Part shown: in pieces, positions 36,229 to 44,491 of the stretch | Layout: each line of letters begins with the position of its first letter | Numbering within the stretch: the stretch's first letter is position 1 | DNA from: Agreia sp. VKM Ac-1783 | GTDB lineage: Bacteria; Actinomycetota; Actinomycetes; Actinomycetales; Microbacteriaceae | Length of the DNA stretch: 64,000 nucleotides | Assembly: GCF_900177765.1 (NCBI RefSeq) | Contig: NZ_FXWI01000001.1 | Coordinates: 744,001-808,000 of the forward strand | Direction of reading: 5' to 3' | Translations under genes and position numbers: made by a program | Notes under the pieces: model-generated | What the model was told of the DNA's origin: nothing | The model's input: the letters and a program-made list of their open reading frames with translations, nothing else | Databases searched by the model: none

Positions 36229-37104
36229 ATGGCTGAACGCACCCCCTGGTCTCTCTCTGGCGCCCTCCGGGGCATGTTCACCAAGCCCACGATCGACGCC
36301 AATACGTGGGAGGACCTCGAAGACGCGCTGCTGAAGGCCGACTTCGGGCCCGACGTCACCGACTCCGTCGTGAGCGACCTGCGGGCCAAGGTCGACCGCT
36401 TCAAGACGACCGACCCCAAAGACCTGCAGCGCATGCTCCGCGAGACCATGGAGGAGCGGCTCTCCAGGCTCGACACGACCCTGCACCTCTCCGAGCGCCC
36501 GGCCGTCGTGCTGGTCGTCGGCGTCAACGGCGTTGGAAAGACCACAACGATCGGCAAGTTCGCGAAGTTCCTCGCCACCTACGGACGTACGGTGGTCATC
36601 GGGGCGGCCGACACCTTCCGTGCTGCCGCGGTCGAGCAGGTCGCCACGTGGGCCGAGCGCGCCGGCGCTGCCATCGTGCGGCCGCAGCACGAGGGCCAGG
36701 ATCCGGCATCCGTCGCCTTTCAGACCATCGAGTTCGCGAAGCTGCACGGCACCGAGATCGTCGTCATCGACACCGCCGGCCGCCTGCAGACCAAGGGTGG
36801 GCTCATGGACGAGCTCGGCAAGATCCGCCGCGTGATCGAGAAGCAGGCGCCCGTGGCCGAGGTGCTTCTCGTGCTCGACGCGACCACGGGTCAGAACGGA
36901 CTTGCTCAGGCCGAGGCATTCATTCAGCACGCAGGGGTGACGGGCCTCGTGCTCACTAAGCTCGACGGTTCGGCGAAGGCCGGCTTCGTGCTGGCCGTGC
37001 AGGAGAAGACGGGCATTCCGATCAAGCTCATCGGCCAGGGCGAGGGAATCAACGACCTCACCGGTTTCACCCCGCACGTGTTCGCTCAGAACCTGGTCGG
37101 CTAG
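36229..37104 (+). CDS. ftsY: Signal recognition particle receptor FtsY
   Basis: 291 residues, only the NG domain plus a very short N-terminus. GTPase motifs: G-V-N-G-V-G-K-T-T-T, D-T-F-R-A-A-A, D-T-A-G-R-L-Q, T-K-L-D-G-S-A-K-A-G and G-Q-G-E-G-I-N-D-L. It lacks the long acidic A domain of E. coli FtsY, as usual in actinobacteria with short forms. TAGTCT six bases before the ATG indicates a leaderless mRNA. A tandem repeat derived from its 3' end follows (37104-37143). Confidence 0.95.
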   Translation: MAERTPWSLSGALRGMFTKPTIDANTWEDLEDALLKADFGPDVTDSVVSDLRAKVDRFKTTDPKDLQRMLRETMEERLSRLDTTLHLSERPAVVLVVGVNGVGKTTTIGKFAKFLATYGRTVVIGAADTFRAAAVEQVATWAERAGAAIVRPQHEGQDPASVAFQTIEFAKLHGTEIVVIDTAGRLQTKGGLMDELGKIRRVIEKQAPVAEVLLVLDATTGQNGLAQAEAFIQHAGVTGLVLTKLDGSAKAGFVLAVQEKTGIPIKLIGQGEGINDLTGFTPHVFAQNLVG

Positions 37105-37143
37105 AACCGCTCAGAACCCCGAGGAACCGCTCAGAACCGCGAG
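37104..37143. repeat. Two 20-base tandem repeats between ftsY and an LLM gene
   Basis: GAACCGCTCAGAACCNCGAG occurs twice head-to-tail (37104-37123 and 37124-37143). A third related copy, TTCGCTCAGAACC, is at 37081-37093 inside ftsY. The second unit contains the stop codon of the convergent LLM oxidoreductase. Confidence 0.7.
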
Positions 37144-38006
37144 GCGACCTCGTAGAGCACTTCTTCGTCTCCCGCATAGATGCCTTCTGGCCTCGGCCAG
37201 TGCGAGATGACGTCGGTGAACCCGAGCTCGGCCGCACGCCCGACCATGTCGTCGAAGGCGCCCACGCTCTCGAGCGAGAACTGGCCGCCCGAGTCGAGCG
37301 ACAGATACCGGTCGATGGATGCCGGGTCGCGACCCGCCGCATTCGCCGCGTCATCGAGACGGCCGGCGAGGGTGGCCACCGCAGTCCACCACTCCCCGCC
37401 AGTGGCGCCGTCTTTGCCCGTGGTGACCCACCCCTGACCCTGCTGCGCGACCAGCGCGAGGCCCCTCGGCCCGTTCGCGGCGAGCACGAAGGGTGCGCGT
37501 GGCTGCTGCGCCGGAACGCCGACCATGCGTGCGTCGACCGCCTCGTACCATTCGCCGTCGAAAGAGATGCCGCGCTCGCTGTCGCCCTCGTGTCGAAGCA
37601 GCTCGTCGAGCAGAGTCACGAACTCGGCGAAGCGCGCGTGCCGCTGAGCCGGTGTGTATTCGGGCTGACCGAGCACGAAGGCGTCGAAGCCCGTTCCTCC
37701 AGACCCGATGCCGAGCAGAAATCGGCCGCCCGAGATGTCATCGACCGTGGCCACCTCTTTCGCGAAGGGCACCGGATGCCTGAAGTTCGGCGATGAGACG
37801 AAGGTGCCGATCCGGATGGTCTCCGTGACGACAGCCGCTGCCGTGAGGGTGGGAACCGTCGCGTTCCACGGCTGGTCCGCGAGCGAACGCCACGAGAGGT
37901 GATCGTAGGTCCAGGCGTGCTCGAAGCCGAGCCCCTCGGCGGACTGCCACTTTCGGCGAGCGACAGACCAGGGGTCTTGGGGCAGGATGACGATTCCGTG
38001 GCGCAT
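37131..38006 (-). CDS. LLM-class flavin/F420-dependent oxidoreductase
   Basis: 291 residues of the luciferase-like monooxygenase fold: F-E-H-A-W-T-Y-D-H-L-S-W near residues 28-39, I-R-I-G-T-F-V-S-S-P-N-F-R-H-P, F-L-L-G-I-G-S-G-G-T-G-F-D and a C-terminal G-F-T-D-V. This pattern is seen in F420- or FMNH2-dependent enzymes; substrate unknown. TAGACT seven bases upstream of the ATG suggests a leaderless mRNA. The gene is convergent with ftsY, and its last codons come from a tandem repeat. Confidence 0.85.
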   Translation of the reverse strand: MRHGIVILPQDPWSVARRKWQSAEGLGFEHAWTYDHLSWRSLADQPWNATVPTLTAAAVVTETIRIGTFVSSPNFRHPVPFAKEVATVDDISGGRFLLGIGSGGTGFDAFVLGQPEYTPAQRHARFAEFVTLLDELLRHEGDSERGISFDGEWYEAVDARMVGVPAQQPRAPFVLAANGPRGLALVAQQGQGWVTTGKDGATGGEWWTAVATLAGRLDDAANAAGRDPASIDRYLSLDSGGQFSLESVGAFDDMVGRAAELGFTDVISHWPRPEGIYAGDEEVLYEVASRF

Positions 38007-38084
38007 GCCCCCGAGTCTAGGGACTGACGCCGACAGCGATCATGGCCGGTATCGTCGGAGGCGTTCCCCGCGAGAAAGAGTCCC

Positions 38085-39125
38085 ATGCGCGCTGTCGTAT
38101 TCACCGAGTTCGGCGGAGCGCCCGAGCTCCGCGATGTGCCCGATCCCGTTCCCTCGGCCGCCGGCGTGGTCGTCGAGGTCGAAACGACGGGAGTCTGCCG
38201 CAGCGATGCCCACGGATGGCTCGGCCATGACGACGGCATCGCCCTCCCGCATGTTCCGGGTCACGAACTCGTCGGACGCATCGCCGCCGTCGGTCCGGAG
38301 GTCACCACGTTCCGGGTGGGCGAGCGGGTGACCGTTCCGTTCGTCTCGGCCTGCGGAAGCTGCCCGGAATGCGCCGACGGAAACGGCCAGGTCTGCCGCA
38401 ATCAGACGCAGCCCGGATTCACCCACTGGGGCTCGTTCGCCGAGCTCGTGGCTCTGCACAATGCCGACGTCAACCTCATTCGGGTTCCTGACGAGCTCGA
38501 CTCGGGTGCCGCTGCCCTTCTCGGCTGTCGATTCGCGACCGCCTATCGAGGTCTCGTGCACCGGGCGAGACTGCAGCGCGGCGAGCGACTGCTCGTCGTC
38601 GGCTGCGGCGGGGTGGGGCTGAGCGCCGCGATGATCGGAGTCGCCCTCGGTGCCGAGGTGATCGCCGTCGATATCGACCCCGACGCACTCGAGCGGGCCT
38701 CGTCATTGGGAGTGGCACACACCATCGACTCATCCGACCTCTCTGAGCCGGAGATCCTCGAGGCGATCGCGTCCGTGGCCCCATCCGGAGTTCAGGTCTC
38801 GGTCGAGGCCCTGGGCAGGCAGGCGACGATGCGGCTCAGTGTGCTCGCTCTCGCGCCCCTCGGTCGCCAGGTGCAGATCGGCCTGTTCTCAGAGGAGCCG
38901 GCGGTGCCGCTCCCGGCGATCATCGCCAAGGAGCTCTCGCTGCACGGCAGCCACGGAATGCCGGCGTCGGACTATCTCGCGCTCCTCGACCTCGTTCTGA
39001 GTGGCGCCCTCGACCCGGCCCGTCTCATCGAGCACCGAATCGCGCTGGCCGATGCTCCCGCGGCACTCGAAGCCATAGCGGCGGGGGATCGGTCGTCGGG
39101 AGTGACCGTCGTCGACATCGCCTGA
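38085..39125 (+). CDS. Zinc-dependent medium-chain alcohol dehydrogenase
   Basis: 346 residues. Catalytic zinc ligands are in G-V-C-R-S-D-A-H near residue 45 and P-G-H-E near 65; the structural zinc Cys cluster is C-G-S-C-P-E-C-A-D-G-N-G-Q-V-C. The NAD domain has V-G-C-G-G-V-G-L-S and an acidic V-D-I-D after it, favouring NAD. It probably oxidises a primary or secondary alcohol. It stands alone between a divergent LLM gene and a convergent MFS gene. Confidence 0.88.
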   Translation: MRAVVFTEFGGAPELRDVPDPVPSAAGVVVEVETTGVCRSDAHGWLGHDDGIALPHVPGHELVGRIAAVGPEVTTFRVGERVTVPFVSACGSCPECADGNGQVCRNQTQPGFTHWGSFAELVALHNADVNLIRVPDELDSGAAALLGCRFATAYRGLVHRARLQRGERLLVVGCGGVGLSAAMIGVALGAEVIAVDIDPDALERASSLGVAHTIDSSDLSEPEILEAIASVAPSGVQVSVEALGRQATMRLSVLALAPLGRQVQIGLFSEEPAVPLPAIIAKELSLHGSHGMPASDYLALLDLVLSGALDPARLIEHRIALADAPAALEAIAAGDRSSGVTVVDIA

Positions 39126-39149
39126 CGCCGGTCGCGCGGCGATCAGCGC

Positions 39150-40496
39150 TCACGATCTCCGCGCATCCGCCTCATCGAGCGCGAGATCCTCTTCGAGCTC
39201 CACTGTCGTCTCGGGGTCGCTGCTGCGCTCGTAGGGTCGACCGTCGTGGCTCAGGACGAAGTGAGGATGTGCCGCGCGGTCAAAGTGCAACCGCAGATGC
39301 CGGAACACGATGAGCCAGCCGAGACCGATCGCAGCGGCGACGAGCCCTGACGCGGCGGCCACCCCGATCGCCCATCGAGGGCCGAAGCTGTTCGCCACCC
39401 AGCCCACGACGGGCGCACCGAGCGGAGTACCTCCCATAAAGACCGCCATGTAGAGGGCCATCACGCGCCCACGCATCTCGGGCGCGGTCGTCGTCTGCAC
39501 CGTGCCGTTCGCCGTCGTCATCAACGTCTGAGCAGAGAGCCCCACGAAGATGAGCACGATGGCGAATTCCCAGTAGCTCGGCATGATGGCGGCAGCGAGA
39601 CAGCTCACACCGAACGCGGCCGCCGCGACGAACGTGAGTCGGAGCCGCGGTCGGTCGCGTCGAGCCGACATCAGCGCTCCCGTCACCGATCCCACCGCCA
39701 TGACCGACGAGAGCAGGCCGAATGCCTCGGGTCCGCGCCCGAATTCCACGCTCGCCATGGTCGAGGTGAAGATGGCGAAATTCATGCCGAACGTGCCGAT
39801 GATGAACACGATCACGAAGATCACAAGCAGATCCGGCCGACTTCGTACATAACGGAACCCCTCGAGCAGCTGTCCCTTGCCCTGCGGCGCCCGCTTGCTC
39901 TGACGCAGCTGATCCACCCTGATGAAGGCGAGTGAGGCCAGTACCGCACCGAACGTCACCGCGTTCAGCAGGAAGACCCACCCTGCGCCGATCACCGCGA
40001 CGAGAAGGCCCGCGACGGCGGGGCCGATCATGCGGGCAGCGTTGAACGAGGCCGAGTTCAGCGCCACGGCGTTCGACAGATTCGAGCCGCCGACGAGTTC
40101 GGAGACGAATGTCTGCCGCACGGGTGCGTCGATCGCGGAGGCGATGCCCAGCAGTAGGGCGAAGAGGTAGACATGCCAGAGCTGGGCGACGCCCGTCACG
40201 ACGATGAGGCCGAGTCCCAGCCCCAGGGCGCCCATGGATGCCTGGGTCACCATCAGGGTGCGTCGCCGATCGAGACGGTCGGCTATCAGGCCCGACCACG
40301 GCACGAGGAGAAGTTGCGGGCCGAGCTGGAGCGCCATGACGATGCCCACGGCCGCCGCGTCGTGGTTGGTCAGCTCGGTGAGCACGATCCAGTCCTGGGC
40401 CGTGCGCTGCATCCACGTGCCCACATTCGACACCAGCGCTCCGGCGAACCAGATGCGGTAGTTGACGCTCGAGAGCGAGCGGAACATCGCGCTCAC
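39150..40496 (-). CDS. MFS transporter, EntS-like exporter
   Basis: 448 residues with about twelve transmembrane helices and an MFS_3-type loop after helix 2 (G-L-I-A-D-R-L-D-R-R-R). The family exports siderophores, drugs and other small molecules. It ends in an acidic cytoplasmic tail. GTG at 40496 overlaps the stop of the marR gene (GTGA), so both are on one mRNA and the pump is likely repressed by that regulator. Longer in-frame readings run into marR and are shadows. Confidence 0.87.
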   Translation of the reverse strand: MSAMFRSLSSVNYRIWFAGALVSNVGTWMQRTAQDWIVLTELTNHDAAAVGIVMALQLGPQLLLVPWSGLIADRLDRRRTLMVTQASMGALGLGLGLIVVTGVAQLWHVYLFALLLGIASAIDAPVRQTFVSELVGGSNLSNAVALNSASFNAARMIGPAVAGLLVAVIGAGWVFLLNAVTFGAVLASLAFIRVDQLRQSKRAPQGKGQLLEGFRYVRSRPDLLVIFVIVFIIGTFGMNFAIFTSTMASVEFGRGPEAFGLLSSVMAVGSVTGALMSARRDRPRLRLTFVAAAAFGVSCLAAAIMPSYWEFAIVLIFVGLSAQTLMTTANGTVQTTTAPEMRGRVMALYMAVFMGGTPLGAPVVGWVANSFGPRWAIGVAAASGLVAAAIGLGWLIVFRHLRLHFDRAAHPHFVLSHDGRPYERSSDPETTVELEEDLALDEADARRS

Positions 40497-40921
40497 GGAG
40501 CCACCATCGTTCTCAGAATGACCGTCGCCTCCTCGAGTGTTCGACGTTCCTCGGCTGTGAGTGCTGAGAGCCTCGAGTGCAGCCACGCGTCGCGCTTGCG
40601 CCGCGTCTCCTTGACGACCGCGAAGCCGTTCTCGGTGGCCGTGACGAAGACTTTGCGGCCGTCCGACGCATCCGGTGTTCGCGCGACGAGACCGGCGGTT
40701 TCGAGCGCGTTGATGGTGCGGTTCATCGATGGGGGAGTGACGTGCTCCCACACGCTCAGCTCGTTCGGCGTGTGCGCTCCGGTGCGAACGAGATAGGCCA
40801 GCACGCTGAACTGGGAGTCGCTGAGGTCGATGTCGGCTCGTTCGTTGCGGAGCCTGCGAGAGAGGTGCATCGTCACTCCACGCAGCTCGGAGCTGAGGGC
40901 GGGCAGCGAGAGAGGTGTCAT
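40493..40921 (-). CDS. MarR-family regulator of the adjacent MFS pump
   Basis: 142 residues. A winged HTH lies around residues 30-100 (L-S-D-S-Q-F-S-V-L-A-Y-L, P-S-M-N-R-T-I-N-A-L-E-T-A-G-L-V and A-S-D-G-R-K-V-F-V-T). Start 40921 was chosen because TACGCT lies exactly six bases upstream as a -10 for a leaderless mRNA; an ATG at 40939 is also in frame. The -10 lies inside one of two palindromes, so it probably represses itself and the pump. Confidence 0.88.
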   Translation of the reverse strand: MTPLSLPALSSELRGVTMHLSRRLRNERADIDLSDSQFSVLAYLVRTGAHTPNELSVWEHVTPPSMNRTINALETAGLVARTPDASDGRKVFVTATENGFAVVKETRRKRDAWLHSRLSALTAEERRTLEEATVILRTMVAP

Positions 40922-40924
40922 GTA

Positions 40925-40952
40925 GTTAGCGTAACTCATTAGCTTGGCTAAT
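40925..40952. promoter_or_regulatory. Two MarR-type operator palindromes over the marR -10
   Basis: GTTA-GCG-TAAC (40925-40935) and ATTAGC-TTG-GCTAAT (40938-40952) are perfect inverted repeats spaced two bases apart. On the minus strand the first contains TACGCT, the likely -10. Occupation would block marR-MFS transcription and may influence ffh, which starts 73 bases away on the other strand. Confidence 0.75.
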
Positions 40953-40969
40953 GATCCCCGAAGTGTTCC

Positions 40970-40990
40970 GTTCGTCGAGCTTGTCGAGAC
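40970..40990. repeat. Second-type dispersed repeat upstream of ffh
   Basis: TTCGTCGAGCTTGTCGAGAC with one leading G matches the reverse complement of 42666-42686 at 19 of 21 positions. The two copies flank ffh in opposite orientation. Confidence 0.65.
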
Positions 40991-41024
40991 GCGATCGTCG
41001 GCGGCCAGGTAAACTTGTCGAACC

Positions 41025-42596
41025 ATGGCTACTTTCGGAAACCTGTCTGACCGGCTCGCAGAGACATTCAAGAACCTTCGCACCAAGGGCAAGCTGAGCC
41101 CTGCCGATGTGGACGCGACCGTCCGTGAGATCCGCCGTGCGCTGCTCGACGCCGACGTCGCGCTCGAGGTGGTCAAGGACTTCACCGGCAAGGTGCGCGA
41201 GCGCGCGCTGGGCGACGAGGTCAACAAGGCGCTCAACCCGGCACAGCAGGTCGTGCAGATCGTCAACGAGGAGCTCGTGGCGATCCTCGGTGGCGAGGCC
41301 CGTCGCATCCAGTTCGCCAAGAAGCCGCCGACCGTGATCATGCTCGCCGGCCTCCAGGGTGCAGGTAAGACGACCCTCGCGGGAAAGCTCGCCAAGTGGC
41401 TGGCCAAAGACAACCACACGCCTCTGCTGGTCGCCGCCGACCTCCAGCGCCCCAACGCCGTCAACCAGCTGCAGGTCGTCGCCGGCCAGGCCGGAGTCGC
41501 CGTCTTCGCACCCGAGCCGGGCAACGGAACCGGCAACCCGGTGAAGGTCGCGAAAGACTCGATCAAGTTCGCCATCGACAAGCAGTACGACGTGGTCATC
41601 GTCGACACGGCGGGTCGCCTCGGTGTCGACGCCGACATGATGAAGCAGGCGTCAGACATCCGCAAGGCAGTCGACCCCGATGAGGTGCTCTTCGTCATCG
41701 ACGCCATGATCGGTCAAGACGCCGTCGCCACGGCCAAGGCCTTCCAAGACGGAGTCGACTTCACCGGCGTCGTGCTGACCAAGCTCGATGGTGACGCCCG
41801 CGGTGGAGCGGCGCTCTCGGTGGCTTCTGTCACCGGTCGACCGATCATCTTCGCCTCGACGGGTGAGTCGCTCGACGACTTCGAGCCCTTCTACCCCGAC
41901 CGCATGGCGAGTCGAATCCTCGACCTCGGTGACATCCTGACCCTCATCGAGCAGGCCCAGTCGGCCTTCGACGAGGGCGAGGCCATGAAGATGGCCGAGA
42001 AGTTCGCCACCGACACGTTCACCCTCGAAGACTTCCTGTCTCAGATGCAGCAGCTGCGCGGCGCAGGCTCCATCAAGAAGATGATGGGCATGCTCCCCGG
42101 CATGGGAGGCATGAAGCAGCAGCTCGAGAACTTCGACGAGCGCGAGATCGTGCGCACCGAGGCCATCATCCAGTCGATGACGAAGGCCGAGCGGCAGAAC
42201 TCGAAGCTCCTCAACGGTTCGCGTCGACTGCGCATCGCCAAGGGCTCGGGAATGACCGTCACCGACGTGAACCAGCTCGTGCAGCGCTTCGAGCAGGCGG
42301 CCAAGATGATGAAGACCGTCGCCAAGGGTGGCATGCCTAACATCCCCGGAATGGGTCCGGTTCCCGGCGCCCACGGCGGCCGCAAGCAGGTCGCCAAGAA
42401 GAAGGGCTCGAAGTCGGGCAACCCGGCCAAGCGGGCGGCCGAAGACGCCGCACGCGCGGCGGGTATCAAGCCGGATGCCGCGCCCGTCACCGCGGGCGGC
42501 TCGGGCTTCGGTCTGGGGCTCGGTAAGGGCAAGTCGGCCCCGGGCGCTCCGAGCGAAGAAGAGCTGGCCTCGCTGCAGAAGTTCCTGGGCCGCTAG
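41025..42596 (+). CDS. ffh: Signal recognition particle protein Ffh
   Basis: 523 residues. The N domain leads to the GTPase: G-L-Q-G-A-G-K-T-T, D-L-Q-R-P-N-A, D-T-A-G-R-L-G, T-K-L-D-G-D-A-R-G-G. The Met-rich M domain (about 300-440) has M-M-G-M-L-P-G-M-G-G-M and the RNA-binding S-R-R-L-R-I-A-K-G-S-G. A basic then Gly-rich C-terminal tail of about 90 residues is longer than in E. coli. TAAACT nine bases before the ATG and no Shine-Dalgarno suggest a short or leaderless mRNA. REP-like repeats flank the gene. Confidence 0.96.
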   Translation: MATFGNLSDRLAETFKNLRTKGKLSPADVDATVREIRRALLDADVALEVVKDFTGKVRERALGDEVNKALNPAQQVVQIVNEELVAILGGEARRIQFAKKPPTVIMLAGLQGAGKTTLAGKLAKWLAKDNHTPLLVAADLQRPNAVNQLQVVAGQAGVAVFAPEPGNGTGNPVKVAKDSIKFAIDKQYDVVIVDTAGRLGVDADMMKQASDIRKAVDPDEVLFVIDAMIGQDAVATAKAFQDGVDFTGVVLTKLDGDARGGAALSVASVTGRPIIFASTGESLDDFEPFYPDRMASRILDLGDILTLIEQAQSAFDEGEAMKMAEKFATDTFTLEDFLSQMQQLRGAGSIKKMMGMLPGMGGMKQQLENFDEREIVRTEAIIQSMTKAERQNSKLLNGSRRLRIAKGSGMTVTDVNQLVQRFEQAAKMMKTVAKGGMPNIPGMGPVPGAHGGRKQVAKKKGSKSGNPAKRAAEDAARAAGIKPDAAPVTAGGSGFGLGLGKGKSAPGAPSEEELASLQKFLGR

Positions 42597-42608
42597 CGGC
42601 GTTCCTCC

Positions 42609-42716
42609 GTTCCCCGAGCCTGTCGAAGGGCGAGCTTGTCGAAGGGCGAGCCTGTCGAAGGGCTCGTCTCGACTGGCTCGACGAACCAGCCCCGTTCCCT
42701 GAGCTTGTCGAAGGGA
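42609..42716. repeat. REP-like repeat array between ffh and M23 gene
   Basis: Units: GTTCCCCGAGCCTGTCGAAGGG-like (42609-42630), CGAGCTTGTCGAAGGG (42631-42646), CGAGCCTGTCGAAGGG (42647-42662), a second-type unit in reverse (42666-42686) and a full unit with TCCCTGAGCTTGTCGAAGGG (42695-42714). The array fills nearly all of the 140-base gap between two convergent genes and contains no promoter or coding signal that I can see. Confidence 0.85.
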
Positions 42717-42736
42717 CGCGCCAGGGAGCCGAACGC

Positions 42737-43513
42737 CTAGTAGCTGGCGTTCGCCGTCAGGTACGGAATCGGATCGAACCGCACGCCGTCGGCGAAGAAC
42801 AGCTCGAAGTGGCAGTGCTCGACGCTGGCGTTGCCCGTGTCGCCGGTGAGGCCGATCACGGTGCCCGCGGTGACTTCCTGGCCGACCGTCACAGTCACCG
42901 ATCCGTCTTGGAAGTGCATGTACATGCTGCAGAGACGCTGGCCGCCGACCATGGTCGCGATGGCCACGTAGTTGCCCGCGGAGCCGTTGTAGCCCGAGGC
43001 GGTGACCACGCCATCGCCGATCGCCTGGACCGGTGTTCCGTTGCCGGCGAGCATGTCGACTCCGTCGTGCATGCCCTCGGCGCGTGGGCCGAAGCCGTCA
43101 CCGATCTTGACGGGGTGATCGTATGGCCACGTGAGACGCGTCGTCTCGGCGGGGGCGTCTCGCTGGCAGCCCCATCCTCCCGGGCTTCCACCCGTCGATG
43201 CGGGCGCGGCCTTGACCACAGGCGTCGGGGTGGGTGTCGGAGTCGGAGTGTTGACGGTGTAGCCGTCGCGCAGAACGCTGGCGTCGGCGGCGGAGGCGTC
43301 GACCGAGAGCAGCTGATCCTGCGACTGCGGACCACCCGTCGCTCCGGTCAGACCGAACGAGGAGCCCGGCCCGAAAGCCGCGGCGGGAAGCGACGTGGCC
43401 ACGGCGAGAGCACCGACGAAGAGCAGTGCGGCCGGGGGGAGGAACCGGGAGGCGATGTTGCGACGGGGCCGCTGAGGGCGCACGTTCGCAGACTTCGGCT
43501 CTATCGACTTCAC
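42737..43513 (-). CDS. M23-family peptidase (LytM domain)
   Basis: 258 residues. A basic cytoplasmic start precedes a transmembrane or signal segment (about 22-46), then a linker with T-P-T-P-T-P-T-P. The C-terminal M23 domain (about 140-250) shows H-D-G-V-D-M, S-M-Y-M-H-F and V-E-H-C-H-F-E-L, which hold the zinc-binding His and Asp residues. It probably cleaves peptidoglycan cross-bridges outside the membrane. Activity may be intact because the H..D, H and HxH positions are all present. Confidence 0.9.
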   Translation of the reverse strand: MKSIEPKSANVRPQRPRRNIASRFLPPAALLFVGALAVATSLPAAAFGPGSSFGLTGATGGPQSQDQLLSVDASAADASVLRDGYTVNTPTPTPTPTPVVKAAPASTGGSPGGWGCQRDAPAETTRLTWPYDHPVKIGDGFGPRAEGMHDGVDMLAGNGTPVQAIGDGVVTASGYNGSAGNYVAIATMVGGQRLCSMYMHFQDGSVTVTVGQEVTAGTVIGLTGDTGNASVEHCHFELFFADGVRFDPIPYLTANASY

Positions 43514-43587
43514 CTGTTCATTGTGAGGTGCGACGCCGGATGCCGCAAGGTGAGTTCTCGAACAGGCGTGATAAGTAGGCTCGCATC

Positions 43588-44412
43588 ATGACCACAAACA
43601 CCTCGCGCCCCGTGCGCATCGGCATCCAGATCGCGCCCCAGCACTCCGACTACACGACGATCCGCGACACTCTTCGCCAGCTCGAGGAACTGGGCGTCGA
43701 TATCGCCTTCAACTGGGATCACTTCTACCCGCTGTCGGGTGACCCTGAGGGCCTTCATTTCGAGGGCTGGAGCATGCTCGCCGCCTGGGCCGAGCAGACG
43801 TCGACGATCGAGTTCGGTCCGCTCGTCACCTGCAACAGCTACAGAAACCCCGACCTGCTCGCCGACATGGCGCGCACCGTCGATCACATCAGCGCCAAGA
43901 CTCCGGGAGCCGAGGGGCGGCTCGTCTTCGGTATCGGCTCGGGCTGGTTCGAGCGCGACTACGACGAGTACGGCTACGAGTTCGGCACGGTCGGGCAGAG
44001 ACTGGATGCACTGGGCGAGGCGCTCCCGCGGATCGAGGCGCGCTGGGGCGTTCTCAACCCGGCTCCCACCCGCAAGATCCCGGTGCTGATCGGCGGAGGC
44101 GGCGAGAAGAAGACTCTGAAGCTCGTCGCGAAGCACGCCACGATCTGGCACAGCTTCTCCGACGTACCTACTCTCCGGCACAAGCTCGAGGTTCTGCGCG
44201 GACACGCATCGGACGTCGGCCGCGACGTCTCGGAGATCGAGATCTCGAACGACGTCAAGCTCGCGGGCGCCTTCGGCTCGGCCGATGCCGCGGTGCTCGA
44301 TGAGAAGGCCGAGGCGGGTGTCACGCTGTTCACCCTCGGAATCACCGGGCCGTCGATCGATCTCGGTCCGGTCAAGGATCTGCTCGCCTGGCGCGACGAG
44401 AAGAACGCCTAG
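43588..44412 (+). CDS. LLM-class F420-dependent oxidoreductase
   Basis: 274 residues. Motifs: R-I-G-I-Q-I-A-P-Q-H, F-N-W-D-H-F-Y-P-L near residues 41-49, F-G-P-L-V-T-C-N-S-Y-R-N-P and F-G-I-G-S-G-W-F-E-R-D-Y. The N-W-D-H and S-G-W segments are typical of actinobacterial F420-linked LLM enzymes. Substrate unknown. TAGGCT six bases before the ATG suggests a leaderless mRNA. A REP array follows its stop. Confidence 0.88.
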   Translation: MTTNTSRPVRIGIQIAPQHSDYTTIRDTLRQLEELGVDIAFNWDHFYPLSGDPEGLHFEGWSMLAAWAEQTSTIEFGPLVTCNSYRNPDLLADMARTVDHISAKTPGAEGRLVFGIGSGWFERDYDEYGYEFGTVGQRLDALGEALPRIEARWGVLNPAPTRKIPVLIGGGGEKKTLKLVAKHATIWHSFSDVPTLRHKLEVLRGHASDVGRDVSEIEISNDVKLAGAFGSADAAVLDEKAEAGVTLFTLGITGPSIDLGPVKDLLAWRDEKNA

Positions 44413-44415
44413 CCC

Positions 44416-44491
44416 GTTCCCTGAGCTTGCCGTTCCCTGAGCTTGCCGTTCCCTGAGCTTGTCGAAGGGCGTCCCTTCGACAAGCTCAGGG
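44416..44491. repeat. REP-like array ending in a perfect 19-base hairpin
   Basis: Two truncated units GTTCCCTGAGCTTGCC (44416-44431 and 44432-44447) precede CCCTGAGCTTGTCGAAGGG (44451-44469) which, after 3 bases, is repeated perfectly inverted at 44473-44491. The hairpin lies between convergent genes and may end both transcripts. Its right arm supplies the stop codon of the next gene (44486-44488). Confidence 0.88.
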
